64,000 nt of DNA, taken from positions 6,262,001 to 6,326,000 of the forward strand of contig NZ_CP043450.1 in the NCBI RefSeq assembly GCF_003286415.2. The letters are read 5' to 3'. The notes under the pieces were generated by a model. The model was not told the origin of the DNA and did not search any database. It saw only the letters and a list, made by a program, of their open reading frames with translations. Positions 40,997 through 49,398 of this stretch are shown piece after piece (the first letter of the stretch is position 1; each line of letters starts with the position of its first letter). A program made the translations under genes and the position numbers. Origin of the DNA: Mucilaginibacter rubeus (GTDB lineage Bacteria; Bacteroidota; Bacteroidia; Sphingobacteriales; Sphingobacteriaceae).

Positions 40997-42907
40997 ATGT
41001 TTAAACTGCTACTGAGATCATTTATCGGTATTGTTGTGTTTTGCTTATGCTTTTCAACAGGCATCAAGGCTCAAACTACCGTTCAAATAAATGATAATGT
41101 AAACCAGCACATTTTTGAATATAAGCAGATCATTTATTTTGAGGATACAACCGGAAAGCTTGGTCTGGATGGCATCCACGCCGCTTATCTCGCGGGTAAA
41201 TTTCAGACAAATCCGCAACCCACCCCCGTTACCCAGCATAATAACTCGGCCTATTGGTACCGCATAAAAATTGGGAAGGCCAATGCCACCAATAACAATT
41301 GGATCCTGGAGTTTTTTGATCAAACCATTGATAGCATTACCGTTTACTCGCCGGTTAACGATACTTACCGGGCAACTTCATTAGGCAGTAGTCATCCTTT
41401 TTCCGCCCGTTTCTACAAACACAAAAACTTTAGTGTAAACATAAACAGCAACCATGGGCCCGATGATGTTTATTACATCCGCATCCGTTCGGGGCACTCG
41501 GTTAATGTGATCATGGTTTTACGCACGGTAAGCCGGTTTATCGGCTATGCGCTTGACGAATATTTCTTTTTCGGTGTTTTTTACGGGATGATCCTGGTTT
41601 TTGGCCTGTATAATTTCATGATGTTCATAGCCATGCGCCAGGTACAATACCTGTACTACATTATCTATAACCTCAGCATCGGCCTTTATGAAATGTGCGC
41701 CGATGGGATAGCCTACCAATACATCTGGCCGGATTACCCTGCCTGGAACAATTATGCTTACGGTATAGCCTTGTTTTCGGCCAGTATTTTCGCCATTCTT
41801 TTCGCGCAAAAATTGCTTAATTTAAAAGTGAACGCCCCTCGTTTAAACAAAGTGATAAAAGGGGTTATCGTTTTCAGATGTCTTTATTTCCTGGCCTGTA
41901 TAACCATTAATATGGCCTGGTTCAATTACAAGATCATTGAATTTTTACCGCTATGCATCTCCTTTTATGCCGGTTGTTATGTATTGATCAAAGGCTATAA
42001 ACCGGCACGCTTCTTTGTTATCGGTTATACATTCCTGCTTACGGGCTTTATCATTAAAACCTGCATAGCACTAAATATCTGGTGGTTACCTGTTACCGAG
42101 TTTGATTATTATAGTCTGAGTGTTTGTTTTATTATGGAGATGCTGTTCATCTCTTTTGCTATTGGCGATAAGGTTCGAATTCTGAAAAAGGAAAAAGACG
42201 TTGCCCAGCAAAATATCATAGCGCAGATGAAGCAAAATGAGGAGTTGAAAGATACGCTTAACCGAAGCCTTGAAGCCCAGGTGCAGGAACGTACCCGCGA
42301 GCTGGTCGAAAAATCATCGATGATTGCCGAGCAAAATGAAGAACTAAAATCAGTTAACGAATTGCTGCAGCAGCAAGCCGAAGAGATCTCGCGCATGAAT
42401 GTGCTGCTGGAGAAAGACAATATTATACTGCACAACGATATTGAAAAAGTAACCCACGACAGGGTGATGCTTACCGAAGTTGATTTTGAAGAGTTCAGCC
42501 GTATCTATCCGGACAGGGAAACCTGTTTCAAATTCCTTTCCGACCTGAAATGGGAACATGGTTATGCCTGCCGTAAATGCAGCAATACCCACTATGGCAG
42601 CGGGCATCTCCCCTATAGTCGCAGATGTTCAAAATGTGGTTATGAAGAATCGGTGATAGCCTACACCATTCTGCAAAATACCCGCATCCCTATCAATAAA
42701 GCTTTTTATATGATCTTCCTGATGTACTCAACCAAGGGCAAGATCTCATCACATAAACTTTCCGAAATCCTCTCTATTCGCCAAAGCACCTGCTGGGCAT
42801 ATAGCTCGCGCATTAAAAAAGTAATGGAGCAACGCAAAAAAGAGATCAAAAATGCCGGTGATAAAGGATGGAGCAAATTGGTGATTGATAACAGCACGAA
42901 TCCTTAA
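40997..42907 (+). CDS. 7TM-DISM receptor fused to IS1595-type transposase zinc-ribbon module
   Basis: A 636-residue membrane protein. A signal peptide (about residues 1-26) leads to a 7TMR-DISM extracellular domain (about 40-185, jelly-roll, carbohydrate-binding-like), then seven membrane helices (about 190-395), and a coiled coil (about 395-480) with QVQERTRELVEKSSMIAEQN. The C-terminal 130 residues are not a kinase or cyclase: ETCFKFLSDLKWEHGYACRKC, C525-C528-C544-C547, then AYTILQNTRIPINKAFYMIFL and KISSHKLSEILSIRQSTCWAYSSRIKK are the zinc-ribbon and helical domain of IS1595 transposases without the DDE domain. It probably senses glycan and acts on DNA. Confidence 0.85.
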   Translation: MFKLLLRSFIGIVVFCLCFSTGIKAQTTVQINDNVNQHIFEYKQIIYFEDTTGKLGLDGIHAAYLAGKFQTNPQPTPVTQHNNSAYWYRIKIGKANATNNNWILEFFDQTIDSITVYSPVNDTYRATSLGSSHPFSARFYKHKNFSVNINSNHGPDDVYYIRIRSGHSVNVIMVLRTVSRFIGYALDEYFFFGVFYGMILVFGLYNFMMFIAMRQVQYLYYIIYNLSIGLYEMCADGIAYQYIWPDYPAWNNYAYGIALFSASIFAILFAQKLLNLKVNAPRLNKVIKGVIVFRCLYFLACITINMAWFNYKIIEFLPLCISFYAGCYVLIKGYKPARFFVIGYTFLLTGFIIKTCIALNIWWLPVTEFDYYSLSVCFIMEMLFISFAIGDKVRILKKEKDVAQQNIIAQMKQNEELKDTLNRSLEAQVQERTRELVEKSSMIAEQNEELKSVNELLQQQAEEISRMNVLLEKDNIILHNDIEKVTHDRVMLTEVDFEEFSRIYPDRETCFKFLSDLKWEHGYACRKCSNTHYGSGHLPYSRRCSKCGYEESVIAYTILQNTRIPINKAFYMIFLMYSTKGKISSHKLSEILSIRQSTCWAYSSRIKKVMEQRKKEIKNAGDKGWSKLVIDNSTNP

Positions 42908-42945
42908 CTTCCACTCCACTCGCAATGAAGTCTTTTTTAAGTTTT

Positions 42946-43164
42946 GACTGGCGCAAGTATGTGGCGAGGGTTGCGCATAGGCTACTTGTGCCTCGACAAA
43001 GGCCCAAGTAGCATTTACCCATATTGCCGGCCCTTCATACTTGCTCTTGACTGGCGCAAGTATGTAGCGAGCGGGTGCGCGAAGGCTACTTGTGCCTTTG
43101 CCTTGCTAAAAAAAGGCCCAAGTAGCCTTTGCCCATATTGCCGACCCTTCATACTTGCGCCAGT
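42946..43164. repeat. Tandem pair of nested hairpin repeats
   Basis: Two copies of about 105 bases (42946-43045 and 43049-43164) begin GACTGGCGCAAGTATG and share AGGCTACTTGTGCCT, GGCCCAAGTAGC and CCATATTGCC. The second copy ends CATACTTGCGCCAGT, the reverse complement of its start, so it is a closed hairpin; the first lacks the last six bases. The inner arms AAGGCTACTTG and CAAGTAGCCTT pair as well. Confidence 0.85.
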
Positions 43165-43455
43165 AAAAAAAAGCCTTTTTTAAGTTTCTTCGATAGCATC
43201 TATTTTTTACTCCCACCCCCTCTCCTCCTATTTATTTATAGCTCAAAGCTATACTTACTCCTTTTTTCTTTAAAAGCAATTGCGAAATAAGCGTATCACA
43301 AAAAAAAATTTATTGCAACAAAAACGTTGCGCAGGCCATTTAAAGTAATTTTTACTGTTTCAAATCATGTGATGCAAGCGTATTAAAATTTATATAATAC
43401 ACTATAAATCAATTATTTATGAACATTTTACTTGATTGATCCGTTTAAATTCCTG

Positions 43456-43463
43456 TAGATTTG
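43456..43463 (+). promoter_or_regulatory. Promoter of the second GH30 gene
   Basis: TAGATTTG (-7) is preceded at 21 bases by TTG in CTTGATTG (-33 like), the Bacteroidetes arrangement. Confidence 0.5.
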
Positions 43464-43652
43464 CTACAACCAATTTTAAGCTATACATAGCTCTGCTTTA
43501 TGGAAAACAGTGTTGTATGGGTGCATTAGTCCCAAAACAATGCTTTGATATTCTTAAGCGACAGTTAAATATCATTATATGTATTTAGCTGTGGTATAGC
43601 AGCTTATGTGTTATTTTTTGAATATCAAATCAATCAACTAAATAATAACTAA

Positions 43653-45536
43653 ATGAAAATCAATTACAAATTAATGCGGATTGCAGTCCTCACCCTGCTC
43701 TCTGCCGCTACTTTTTACTCCTGTAAAAAGAATGTTAACGCCCCTGAAGCACCTGATCAAAAGCAAAGCGGTACCGTGGCCCGCGCAGCCAACGAAGTAG
43801 TAAACGCCTGGCTTACTACTGCCGATCAGTCTAAGCTTCTACAGGCTCAAACCAGCTTTAACTTTGCCGCCGATGCCGGTACCAACGCAACAACCATTAC
43901 GGTAGACGAAACCCAAACCTACCAGGGTATTGATGGCTTTGGTTTCACCTTAACCGGCGGCAGCGCCGGACTGCTTAACGGCCTCGGAGCCAACCAAACC
44001 AATGTACTTAATGAACTTTTTGGTACAGCCAACGGACAAATTGGTATCAGCTATATCCGTATCAGTATTGGTGCTTCCGACCTCAGCGCCAACGATTTTA
44101 CCTACAACCAAACCGCCGGCGACTTTAACATGAACAATTTCAGCATCAGTGCCGAAAACCAGGACCTGCTGCCCATCCTGAAAAAGATCATCGCCATAAA
44201 TCCATCTATCAAAATCATAGCTACCCCATGGACAGCCCCTACCTGGATGAAAGTGAATACTACCGGCAATAACGGATACACCGGCGGTAGCTTGAACACA
44301 GCAGCCGGTTATTATGATGCATACGCCCGCTACTTTGTAAAATACCTGCAGGCTATGCAGGCACAGGGCATTACTATAGATGCTATAACACCCCAGAATG
44401 AGCCGCTTAACCCTTACAATAACCCCAGTATGGTGATGCAGCCCAATGAGCAGGCTAATTTTATCAAAAACAACCTCGGTCCGCAAATCAGGGCAGCCGG
44501 TTTCCAGACTAAGATCATTGCCTATGACCATAATACCGACAGGATAGATTATCCCGAAACTGTACTGGCCGATGGTGGTGCTAATCCTTACGTTGACGGC
44601 TCGGCATTTCACCTGTACGCAGGCAATATCAGCTCGTTAACCGATGTGCATAATGCCTATCCTAACAAAAACGTTTACTTCACCGAGCAATGGGTTGGTG
44701 CGCCAAGCAATTTTGGCGGCGATCTGTCATGGCACGTTAACACGCTGATCATCGGCGCTACCCGCAACTGGAGCCGTAATGTGCTTGAATGGAACCTGGC
44801 TGCCGATCCCAACAATAACCCGCATACAGCGGGAGGCTGCAGCACCTGTTTAGGCGGCATCACCGTTAGCGGTACATCTATTACCCGCAACGTTGGTTAT
44901 TACATTATCGGCCATGCCTCAAAATTTGTACGTCCGGGAGCTGTGCGTATTGCCTCAAACCTATCGGGTAGTATCCAAAACGTGGCTTTCAAAAATTCGG
45001 ATGGTAGCAAAGTGCTTATTGCCCTTAACAATGGCTCGTCAAGCACCAGCTTTAAAGTAAAATGGGGTGCCGAATCTTTCACTTACACTTTAGCCGCGGG
45101 TGCCGTAGTAACCTTTAAATGGACAGGCACACAATCAAGTGGTTCAAGCTCTGGCGCGCCTATTGGCTCAACCATCACCCTAAAAGGCTTTAATAATCAA
45201 TATGTAAGCAGTGAAAATGGCACTCAGGCCATGAATTGCAACCGCCCTACAGCATCTGCATGGGAGCAATTTCTTGTTGTTGATGCAGGAGCCGGCAAAA
45301 TAGCGTTGCAGTCGATGGGTAAATATGTATCCTCCGAAAACGGCACCCAAGCTATTACCTGTAACCGCACAACCTATGGCGATTGGGAAAAATTTGACTG
45401 GGTACCTACAACAGACGGCAAGGTTACCTTAAGGGGCAATAACGGCAAATTCATCTCCAGCGAGAATGGCACGCAGGCCATGACATGTACCCGTGCTACG
45501 GCATCGGGCTGGGAAGCATTTGGTGTAAACCAATAA
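43653..45536 (+). CDS. GH30 glycoside hydrolase with C-terminal beta-trefoil domain
   Basis: A 627-residue probable lipoprotein (signal ending TFYSC). The catalytic domain parallels the first GH30: TPQNEPL (acid/base E250), YFTEQW (nucleophile E345) and GDLSWHVNTLIIGATRNWSRNVLEWNL. After a serine-rich linker (TQSSGSSSGAPIG), residues about 505-627 hold three repeats with YVSSENGTQAMNCNR and WE-F, a fascin- or ricin-like beta-trefoil, probably a glycan-binding module. The same module ends the GH16 enzyme 42 bases downstream, and both are cotranscribed. Likely substrate: beta-1,6-linked glucan side chains. Confidence 0.9.
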   Translation: MKINYKLMRIAVLTLLSAATFYSCKKNVNAPEAPDQKQSGTVARAANEVVNAWLTTADQSKLLQAQTSFNFAADAGTNATTITVDETQTYQGIDGFGFTLTGGSAGLLNGLGANQTNVLNELFGTANGQIGISYIRISIGASDLSANDFTYNQTAGDFNMNNFSISAENQDLLPILKKIIAINPSIKIIATPWTAPTWMKVNTTGNNGYTGGSLNTAAGYYDAYARYFVKYLQAMQAQGITIDAITPQNEPLNPYNNPSMVMQPNEQANFIKNNLGPQIRAAGFQTKIIAYDHNTDRIDYPETVLADGGANPYVDGSAFHLYAGNISSLTDVHNAYPNKNVYFTEQWVGAPSNFGGDLSWHVNTLIIGATRNWSRNVLEWNLAADPNNNPHTAGGCSTCLGGITVSGTSITRNVGYYIIGHASKFVRPGAVRIASNLSGSIQNVAFKNSDGSKVLIALNNGSSSTSFKVKWGAESFTYTLAAGAVVTFKWTGTQSSGSSSGAPIGSTITLKGFNNQYVSSENGTQAMNCNRPTASAWEQFLVVDAGAGKIALQSMGKYVSSENGTQAITCNRTTYGDWEKFDWVPTTDGKVTLRGNNGKFISSENGTQAMTCTRATASGWEAFGVNQ

Positions 45537-45578
45537 TTACTTAACGAAACCAATTAATTATTCACCAATACCATCATT

Positions 45579-46811
45579 ATGAAACAACTTTTAAACTTTG
45601 CGAAGAGTGCCGTTACCGCATCGGCGTTCATGCTCTTAATTTCATCCTGCAGCAAGGATTTGAACAGGCCGGCACCTGCCATTAAAACAGCCGATGAAAC
45701 AACAAGCGGCTCAAGCACCACACCAAGGGCCGGTACGCTGCTCTGGAGCGATGAATTTAACGGAACCAGTGTTAACACAGCTAACTGGAACATTGATAAC
45801 GGCAACCCCGGGGTTAACAATGAAAAAGAATATTATCAATCAGCAAATGCTACTGTATCAGGAGGGTTCCTCACCATTACAGCACGTAAGCAAACAGTTG
45901 GTGGTCAACCGTATACATCGGCCAAACTGACTACTGCCGGTAAATACCAACCAACATCAGGCCGTATTGAGGCAAGCATCAAACTTCCGGGCGTACAGGG
46001 CACCTGGCCCGCATTTTGGATGCTGGGTGCAAATATCGGCACCGTAGGCTGGCCACAATGCGGCGAAATAGATATTATGGAGCAGGTAAACACCTCCAAT
46101 ACTATTTTAGGTACCATGCACTGGTATAATAACGGGGGGCACGTACAATATGGAGGCAGCACTACCACAACGCCAACCGGCTTCCATACCTACGCGGTTG
46201 AATGGGATGCTAATTCTATCCGCTGGTATGTGGATAATACCTTGTATGTAACCGGTAACATTGCCAATAACATTAACAATACCGGTGCGTTCCATAATCC
46301 ATTCTTTATCATCCTTAACCTGGCTATTGGTGGCGATTTGCCTGGTAATACCATTAACGATGGCGCGTTACCTTGTAATATGGTGGTTGACTACGTACGG
46401 GTTTATGACCTTTCAGGTACCAGTACTAACCCTCCTATTGGTCAAACCATTACCTTAAAAGGATTTAACAACCAATACGTTAGCAGCGAAAACGGCACAC
46501 AAGCCATGAATTGTAACCGCCCTACTGCGTCGGCCTGGGAACAATTTACTGTAGTTGATGCCGGCGGAGGCAAAGTAGCGCTACAGGCTATGGGTAAATA
46601 TGTATCAAGTGAAAATGGAACACAAGCCATCACCTGTAACCGCACTACCGTAGGCGACTGGGAAAAATTTGACTGGGTGCCAACTGCCGATGGTAAAGTT
46701 ACCTTCAGGGGTAATAATGGCAAGTTTATATCAAGCGAAAACGGCACACAACCGATGACCTGTACCCGTGCAACAGCATCGGGCTGGGAAGCTTTTGGTG
46801 TAAATCAATAA
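45579..46811 (+). CDS. GH16 glycoside hydrolase with C-terminal beta-trefoil domain
   Basis: A 410-residue lipoprotein (signal ending LLISSC). The catalytic domain (about residues 45-275) has GEIDIMEQ: nucleophile E163, D165 and acid/base E168 of the GH16 ExDxxE motif. GRIEASIKLPGVQGTWPAFWMLG and YVDNTLYVTGNI are GH16 laminarinase-like blocks. The last 125 residues are the same beta-trefoil module as in the GH30 gene before, with only nine differences. Likely an endo-beta-1,3-glucanase. It starts 42 bases after the GH30 gene, and a strong terminator follows. Confidence 0.93.
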   Translation: MKQLLNFAKSAVTASAFMLLISSCSKDLNRPAPAIKTADETTSGSSTTPRAGTLLWSDEFNGTSVNTANWNIDNGNPGVNNEKEYYQSANATVSGGFLTITARKQTVGGQPYTSAKLTTAGKYQPTSGRIEASIKLPGVQGTWPAFWMLGANIGTVGWPQCGEIDIMEQVNTSNTILGTMHWYNNGGHVQYGGSTTTTPTGFHTYAVEWDANSIRWYVDNTLYVTGNIANNINNTGAFHNPFFIILNLAIGGDLPGNTINDGALPCNMVVDYVRVYDLSGTSTNPPIGQTITLKGFNNQYVSSENGTQAMNCNRPTASAWEQFTVVDAGGGKVALQAMGKYVSSENGTQAITCNRTTVGDWEKFDWVPTADGKVTFRGNNGKFISSENGTQPMTCTRATASGWEAFGVNQ

Positions 46812-46828
46812 TTTAAAATGATATATTT

Positions 46829-46856
46829 AGCCTGCTCTTGTAATTAAGAGCAGGCT
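46829..46856 (+). terminator. Terminator of the GH30-GH16 operon
   Basis: AGCCTGCTCTT and AAGAGCAGGCT form a perfect 11-bp stem with six loop bases, followed by TCTGTTTT. Confidence 0.85.
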
Positions 46857-46876
46857 TCTGTTTTATAAACCTATCC

Positions 46877-47770
46877 ATGAAAAAACTTACCGGCTTTTGT
46901 TTTTTTTGGCTGATGATAAGCACTCCTGTGTTATATGCCCAATCTGATAATAACAAATTGCTGTTTAATATTACCGATGGCTACCAATGTGAAAGCTTTC
47001 ACTGGTCGATAGCCGGTAACAGCAATGGGCAAAACCCTAATGTTTTTTCAGAACTGAAATGGACAAAACTCAGCGGACAAAGTATTGGAGCATCCCTGCA
47101 ATGGAATGTATATCAAAAGTTTAGTGTTTATGCTGATTATACCCGCCAATTTATCACATCAGGCTCAGTAAAGGATTCGGATTACAGTGGTGATAACCGC
47201 ACCGGCAATACTTATAACGAAACTTTTAATGCCGGCAAAGGTCATACACAAGGCTGGTCGTTAGGCATTGGATATCAATTAATTAATAACAATTGGCTTA
47301 AGCTTACTCCTTATGCCGGTTACAGTGATAACAGGCAATCGTTATATTTATATGATGATGCTAACCGCTTTCCGGGTTTAAATAGTAGCTACCAAACAAA
47401 ATGGAAAGGTGCATTTATTAAGGCCATCGCTTCATTTAAACTGATCGAAAAATTAAGATTCAATAGTGATATCACCTATAACCAGGTAAGTTATAATGCC
47501 CTGGGTAACTGGAACCTGATCACAACTTTTCAGCATCCGGTTAGTTACCACCACCATGCCAACGGCTATGGCTTAAATATGAATGGCACATTGGCCTACT
47601 CCATCAGCAAACTTATAGCTATACAAGCCGGCGGCGGGTACCTGCACTGGCAAACCGGTAACGGTACTGACGAACTTTATCTCAGCAGCGGTGAGGTTGA
47701 TAAAACCCAGATGAATGGCGCATTCAGGAACGGGTTCAAGGTGTTTGGAGGGGTGATAGTTTCACTGTAG
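46877..47770 (+). CDS. Probable outer-membrane beta-barrel protein
   Basis: A 297-residue protein with a signal peptide (about residues 1-21, ending LYAQ). The mature part is built of amphipathic strands rich in aromatic residues (SIGASLQWNVYQKFSVYADYTRQF, GWSLGIGYQLINNNWLKLTPYAGY), with glycines at turns, and ends FKVFGGVIVSL, a barrel-like end with a hydrophobic last strand. It may belong to the Protochlamydia outer-membrane-protein-like group. Because it directly follows the GH30-GH16 operon it may bind or pass oligosaccharides, but that is inference. Confidence 0.65.
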   Translation: MKKLTGFCFFWLMISTPVLYAQSDNNKLLFNITDGYQCESFHWSIAGNSNGQNPNVFSELKWTKLSGQSIGASLQWNVYQKFSVYADYTRQFITSGSVKDSDYSGDNRTGNTYNETFNAGKGHTQGWSLGIGYQLINNNWLKLTPYAGYSDNRQSLYLYDDANRFPGLNSSYQTKWKGAFIKAIASFKLIEKLRFNSDITYNQVSYNALGNWNLITTFQHPVSYHHHANGYGLNMNGTLAYSISKLIAIQAGGGYLHWQTGNGTDELYLSSGEVDKTQMNGAFRNGFKVFGGVIVSL

Positions 47771-47792
47771 TATTCTTCTTCGACTTCAGTTT

Positions 47793-47899
47793 CGCCACCG
47801 CTCGGCTCCTGCCGAGTGGTAACTATCCCAAGGCCTCTGGCCTTTCTACAGCATACACCGGCCTGGGGGCCGGACAATAACAGACACTCGGCAGGAGCC
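47793..47899. repeat. Palindrome adjoining the insertion sequence
   Basis: GGCTCCTGCCGAGTGG at 47806 and ACACTCGGCAGGAGCC at 47884 are nearly perfect reverse complements about 60 bases apart. The right arm is the outer end of the insertion sequence. CGCCACCGCTCGGCTCC at the left edge recurs at 36824. Confidence 0.6.
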
Positions 47900-49152
47900 C
47901 ACAGGTGTTGGGAAGAGTTACCAAAAAGGGATGTGTCCATTTGTGGGAGGTTTATCGGGATCTCCACCATAAAGTCTTACAATAAATTTCATGAGTTCGG
48001 CTTCCATTTCCAAGGCAAACTGTTGTTTAGCAGACTTACTACTTTTAATTCGATTTAACTTTTGGTAAGTTATTATTAACAGCGATAGGATCATCCTGAC
48101 ATACAGTACGGCTTTGATGCCGTTTATGCTTCTGGATAGTAGATGTGAGAAGTTAAGTTCTTGTTTGATGAATTTGAAGAACACTTCTATATCCCATCTT
48201 TTCTTATACAGTGCGGTTATTTCATAAGCTTGAAAATCAAAGATATTGGTCAAAAAAGCGAGTACTTCTCCATTGGGTTTGACTGCTTCGATATATCGAT
48301 AAACGTTCTTTGTCTTTTTTCCCTTCCTGTTATATAGGTAAAGCTTACGGTCTGTTACCAGCCTAAGCTTATAGTCATCAGGAGTAGCTTCAAATAAGTT
48401 ATTCTCTTCAACAACTACACTACGTGGGTTCGGATTGATTCGTGTAATAAAATTGATTCCCTGGTCAAAGAGCTCATCATAGGCGTCTCTTGATTGTAGG
48501 CCGGCATCGACTATAACGATACTTTTATTAGATGCAGGACAGCCAACAATGGCTTGTTTCAAAGCTACGTTCTCACTGTTAAATGTAGCCTGATGATGAA
48601 AAGCCACATACTCAGGTATTTCTGAATAGCCTATAGTAAATTTAAGCTGTTTTACATGTTCCTGGCTTCCTCCGGAACGAAATCCGATCCTGATCAGCTT
48701 GGATGAAAGTGATATCAGCGTTGAATCAAAACGCAACAACTGATGCTGTTTATTATCTTTCGAAGGTAATTGGGCTGAAAAACGTTCAATACAATCCTGG
48801 TATAAAGCTTCAAAAAAAACCGCGTCCGCACGGCTTAGGCGTTCGCTGATTGAACTGTAATGTATCTTTTGCGCTTCGGATTTGTCAGATAAATGACTGA
48901 AAGCATACGAATTAAAGATATTCTCCATTACCCTGAGGCTATTGTGCTTTACTTCGAACTGACTGTAAAGTAATAGCTTAAAAAGGACTGAGACCGGTAG
49001 TTTCTTTACCTTATGGTCTGTTTTATGATAGTCAGCCAAAAACGCAAGACGCTCCTCTGGAATTAACTTTAACAAGTCGGGCACACGCATATGCCACTAA
49101 AAATACAATTTCTATTTCTCTTCCCAACACCTGTGGGCTCCAGCCGAGCGTC
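47883..49152 (-). mobile_element. IS4-family insertion sequence
   Basis: One transposase gene is enclosed by inverted repeats of 35 bases (47883-47917 and 49118-49152) with two mismatches; the inner 23 bases, beginning GAGCCCACAGGTGTTGG, are identical. Outside the repeats I see no convincing target-site duplication. The element is intact and lies between the barrel-protein and GH97 genes. Confidence 0.85.
47918..49090 (-). CDS. IS4-family transposase
   Basis: A 390-residue DDE transposase, intact. The first catalytic Asp is in RFDSTLIS, the second in IVDAGLQSRDAYDEL, and the YREK signature is visible in YKKRWDIEVFFKFIKQEL with the catalytic glutamate. The N-terminal part (LLKLIPEERLAFLADYHKTDHKVKKL) is a helical domain typical of Bacteroidetes IS4 elements. 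It catalyses cut-and-paste transposition. The stop codon lies at the inner edge of the right-hand repeat. An intact frame suggests recent arrival or selection. Confidence 0.9.
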   Translation of the reverse strand: MRVPDLLKLIPEERLAFLADYHKTDHKVKKLPVSVLFKLLLYSQFEVKHNSLRVMENIFNSYAFSHLSDKSEAQKIHYSSISERLSRADAVFFEALYQDCIERFSAQLPSKDNKQHQLLRFDSTLISLSSKLIRIGFRSGGSQEHVKQLKFTIGYSEIPEYVAFHHQATFNSENVALKQAIVGCPASNKSIVIVDAGLQSRDAYDELFDQGINFITRINPNPRSVVVEENNLFEATPDDYKLRLVTDRKLYLYNRKGKKTKNVYRYIEAVKPNGEVLAFLTNIFDFQAYEITALYKKRWDIEVFFKFIKQELNFSHLLSRSINGIKAVLYVRMILSLLIITYQKLNRIKSSKSAKQQFALEMEAELMKFIVRLYGGDPDKPPTNGHIPFW

Positions 49153-49213
49153 GGCATGCGTTTTTTCTTCTATTCTGCAAATTCTCTAATTCTGTAAATT
49201 CTGATTCAGACGC

Positions 49214-49286
49214 TGGCAACCGCACCTAAGCATAACCGCCCTGTATAGCATGCGATTGCTTCGTCGTCCCTCCTCGCAATGACATA
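49214..49286. repeat. Dispersed palindromic repeat, family A copy 5 (truncated)
   Basis: The reverse orientation of copy 4: GGCAACCGCAC, then TGTATAGCATGCGATTGC and CCTCCTCGCAATGACATA. The outer 20 bases of the other arm are missing next to the insertion sequence. Confidence 0.7.
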
Positions 49287-49398
49287 GTTTTAGTATATAT
49301 CTCACCACAAATCGTCATAAAATCATCACTCATTGAATTGATTATTACTTAGTTTAGATTGCTGTAAACCATCATTTAAACCCTTAATAACATTCCTG

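Larger units (their letters stand above)
42908..43652. other. Long intergenic region with nested repeats and promoter
   Basis: 745 bases without a supported gene: two tandem copies of a hairpin element (42946-43164), a poly-T/A-rich stretch, and a promoter box at 43456. A 79-codon frame inside the repeats was rejected. A long leader of about 180 bases before the second GH30 gene starts after the promoter box. Confidence 0.6.

Noticed and set aside
42944..43183. 79-codon frame in the tandem hairpin repeats
   Set aside because: The translation repeats because the DNA repeats; no gene-like features or ribosome-binding site.
43950..44612. 220-codon minus-strand frame opposite the GH30 gene
   Set aside because: The plus strand encodes a complete GH30 with both catalytic glutamates; the antisense frame has no recognisable domain.
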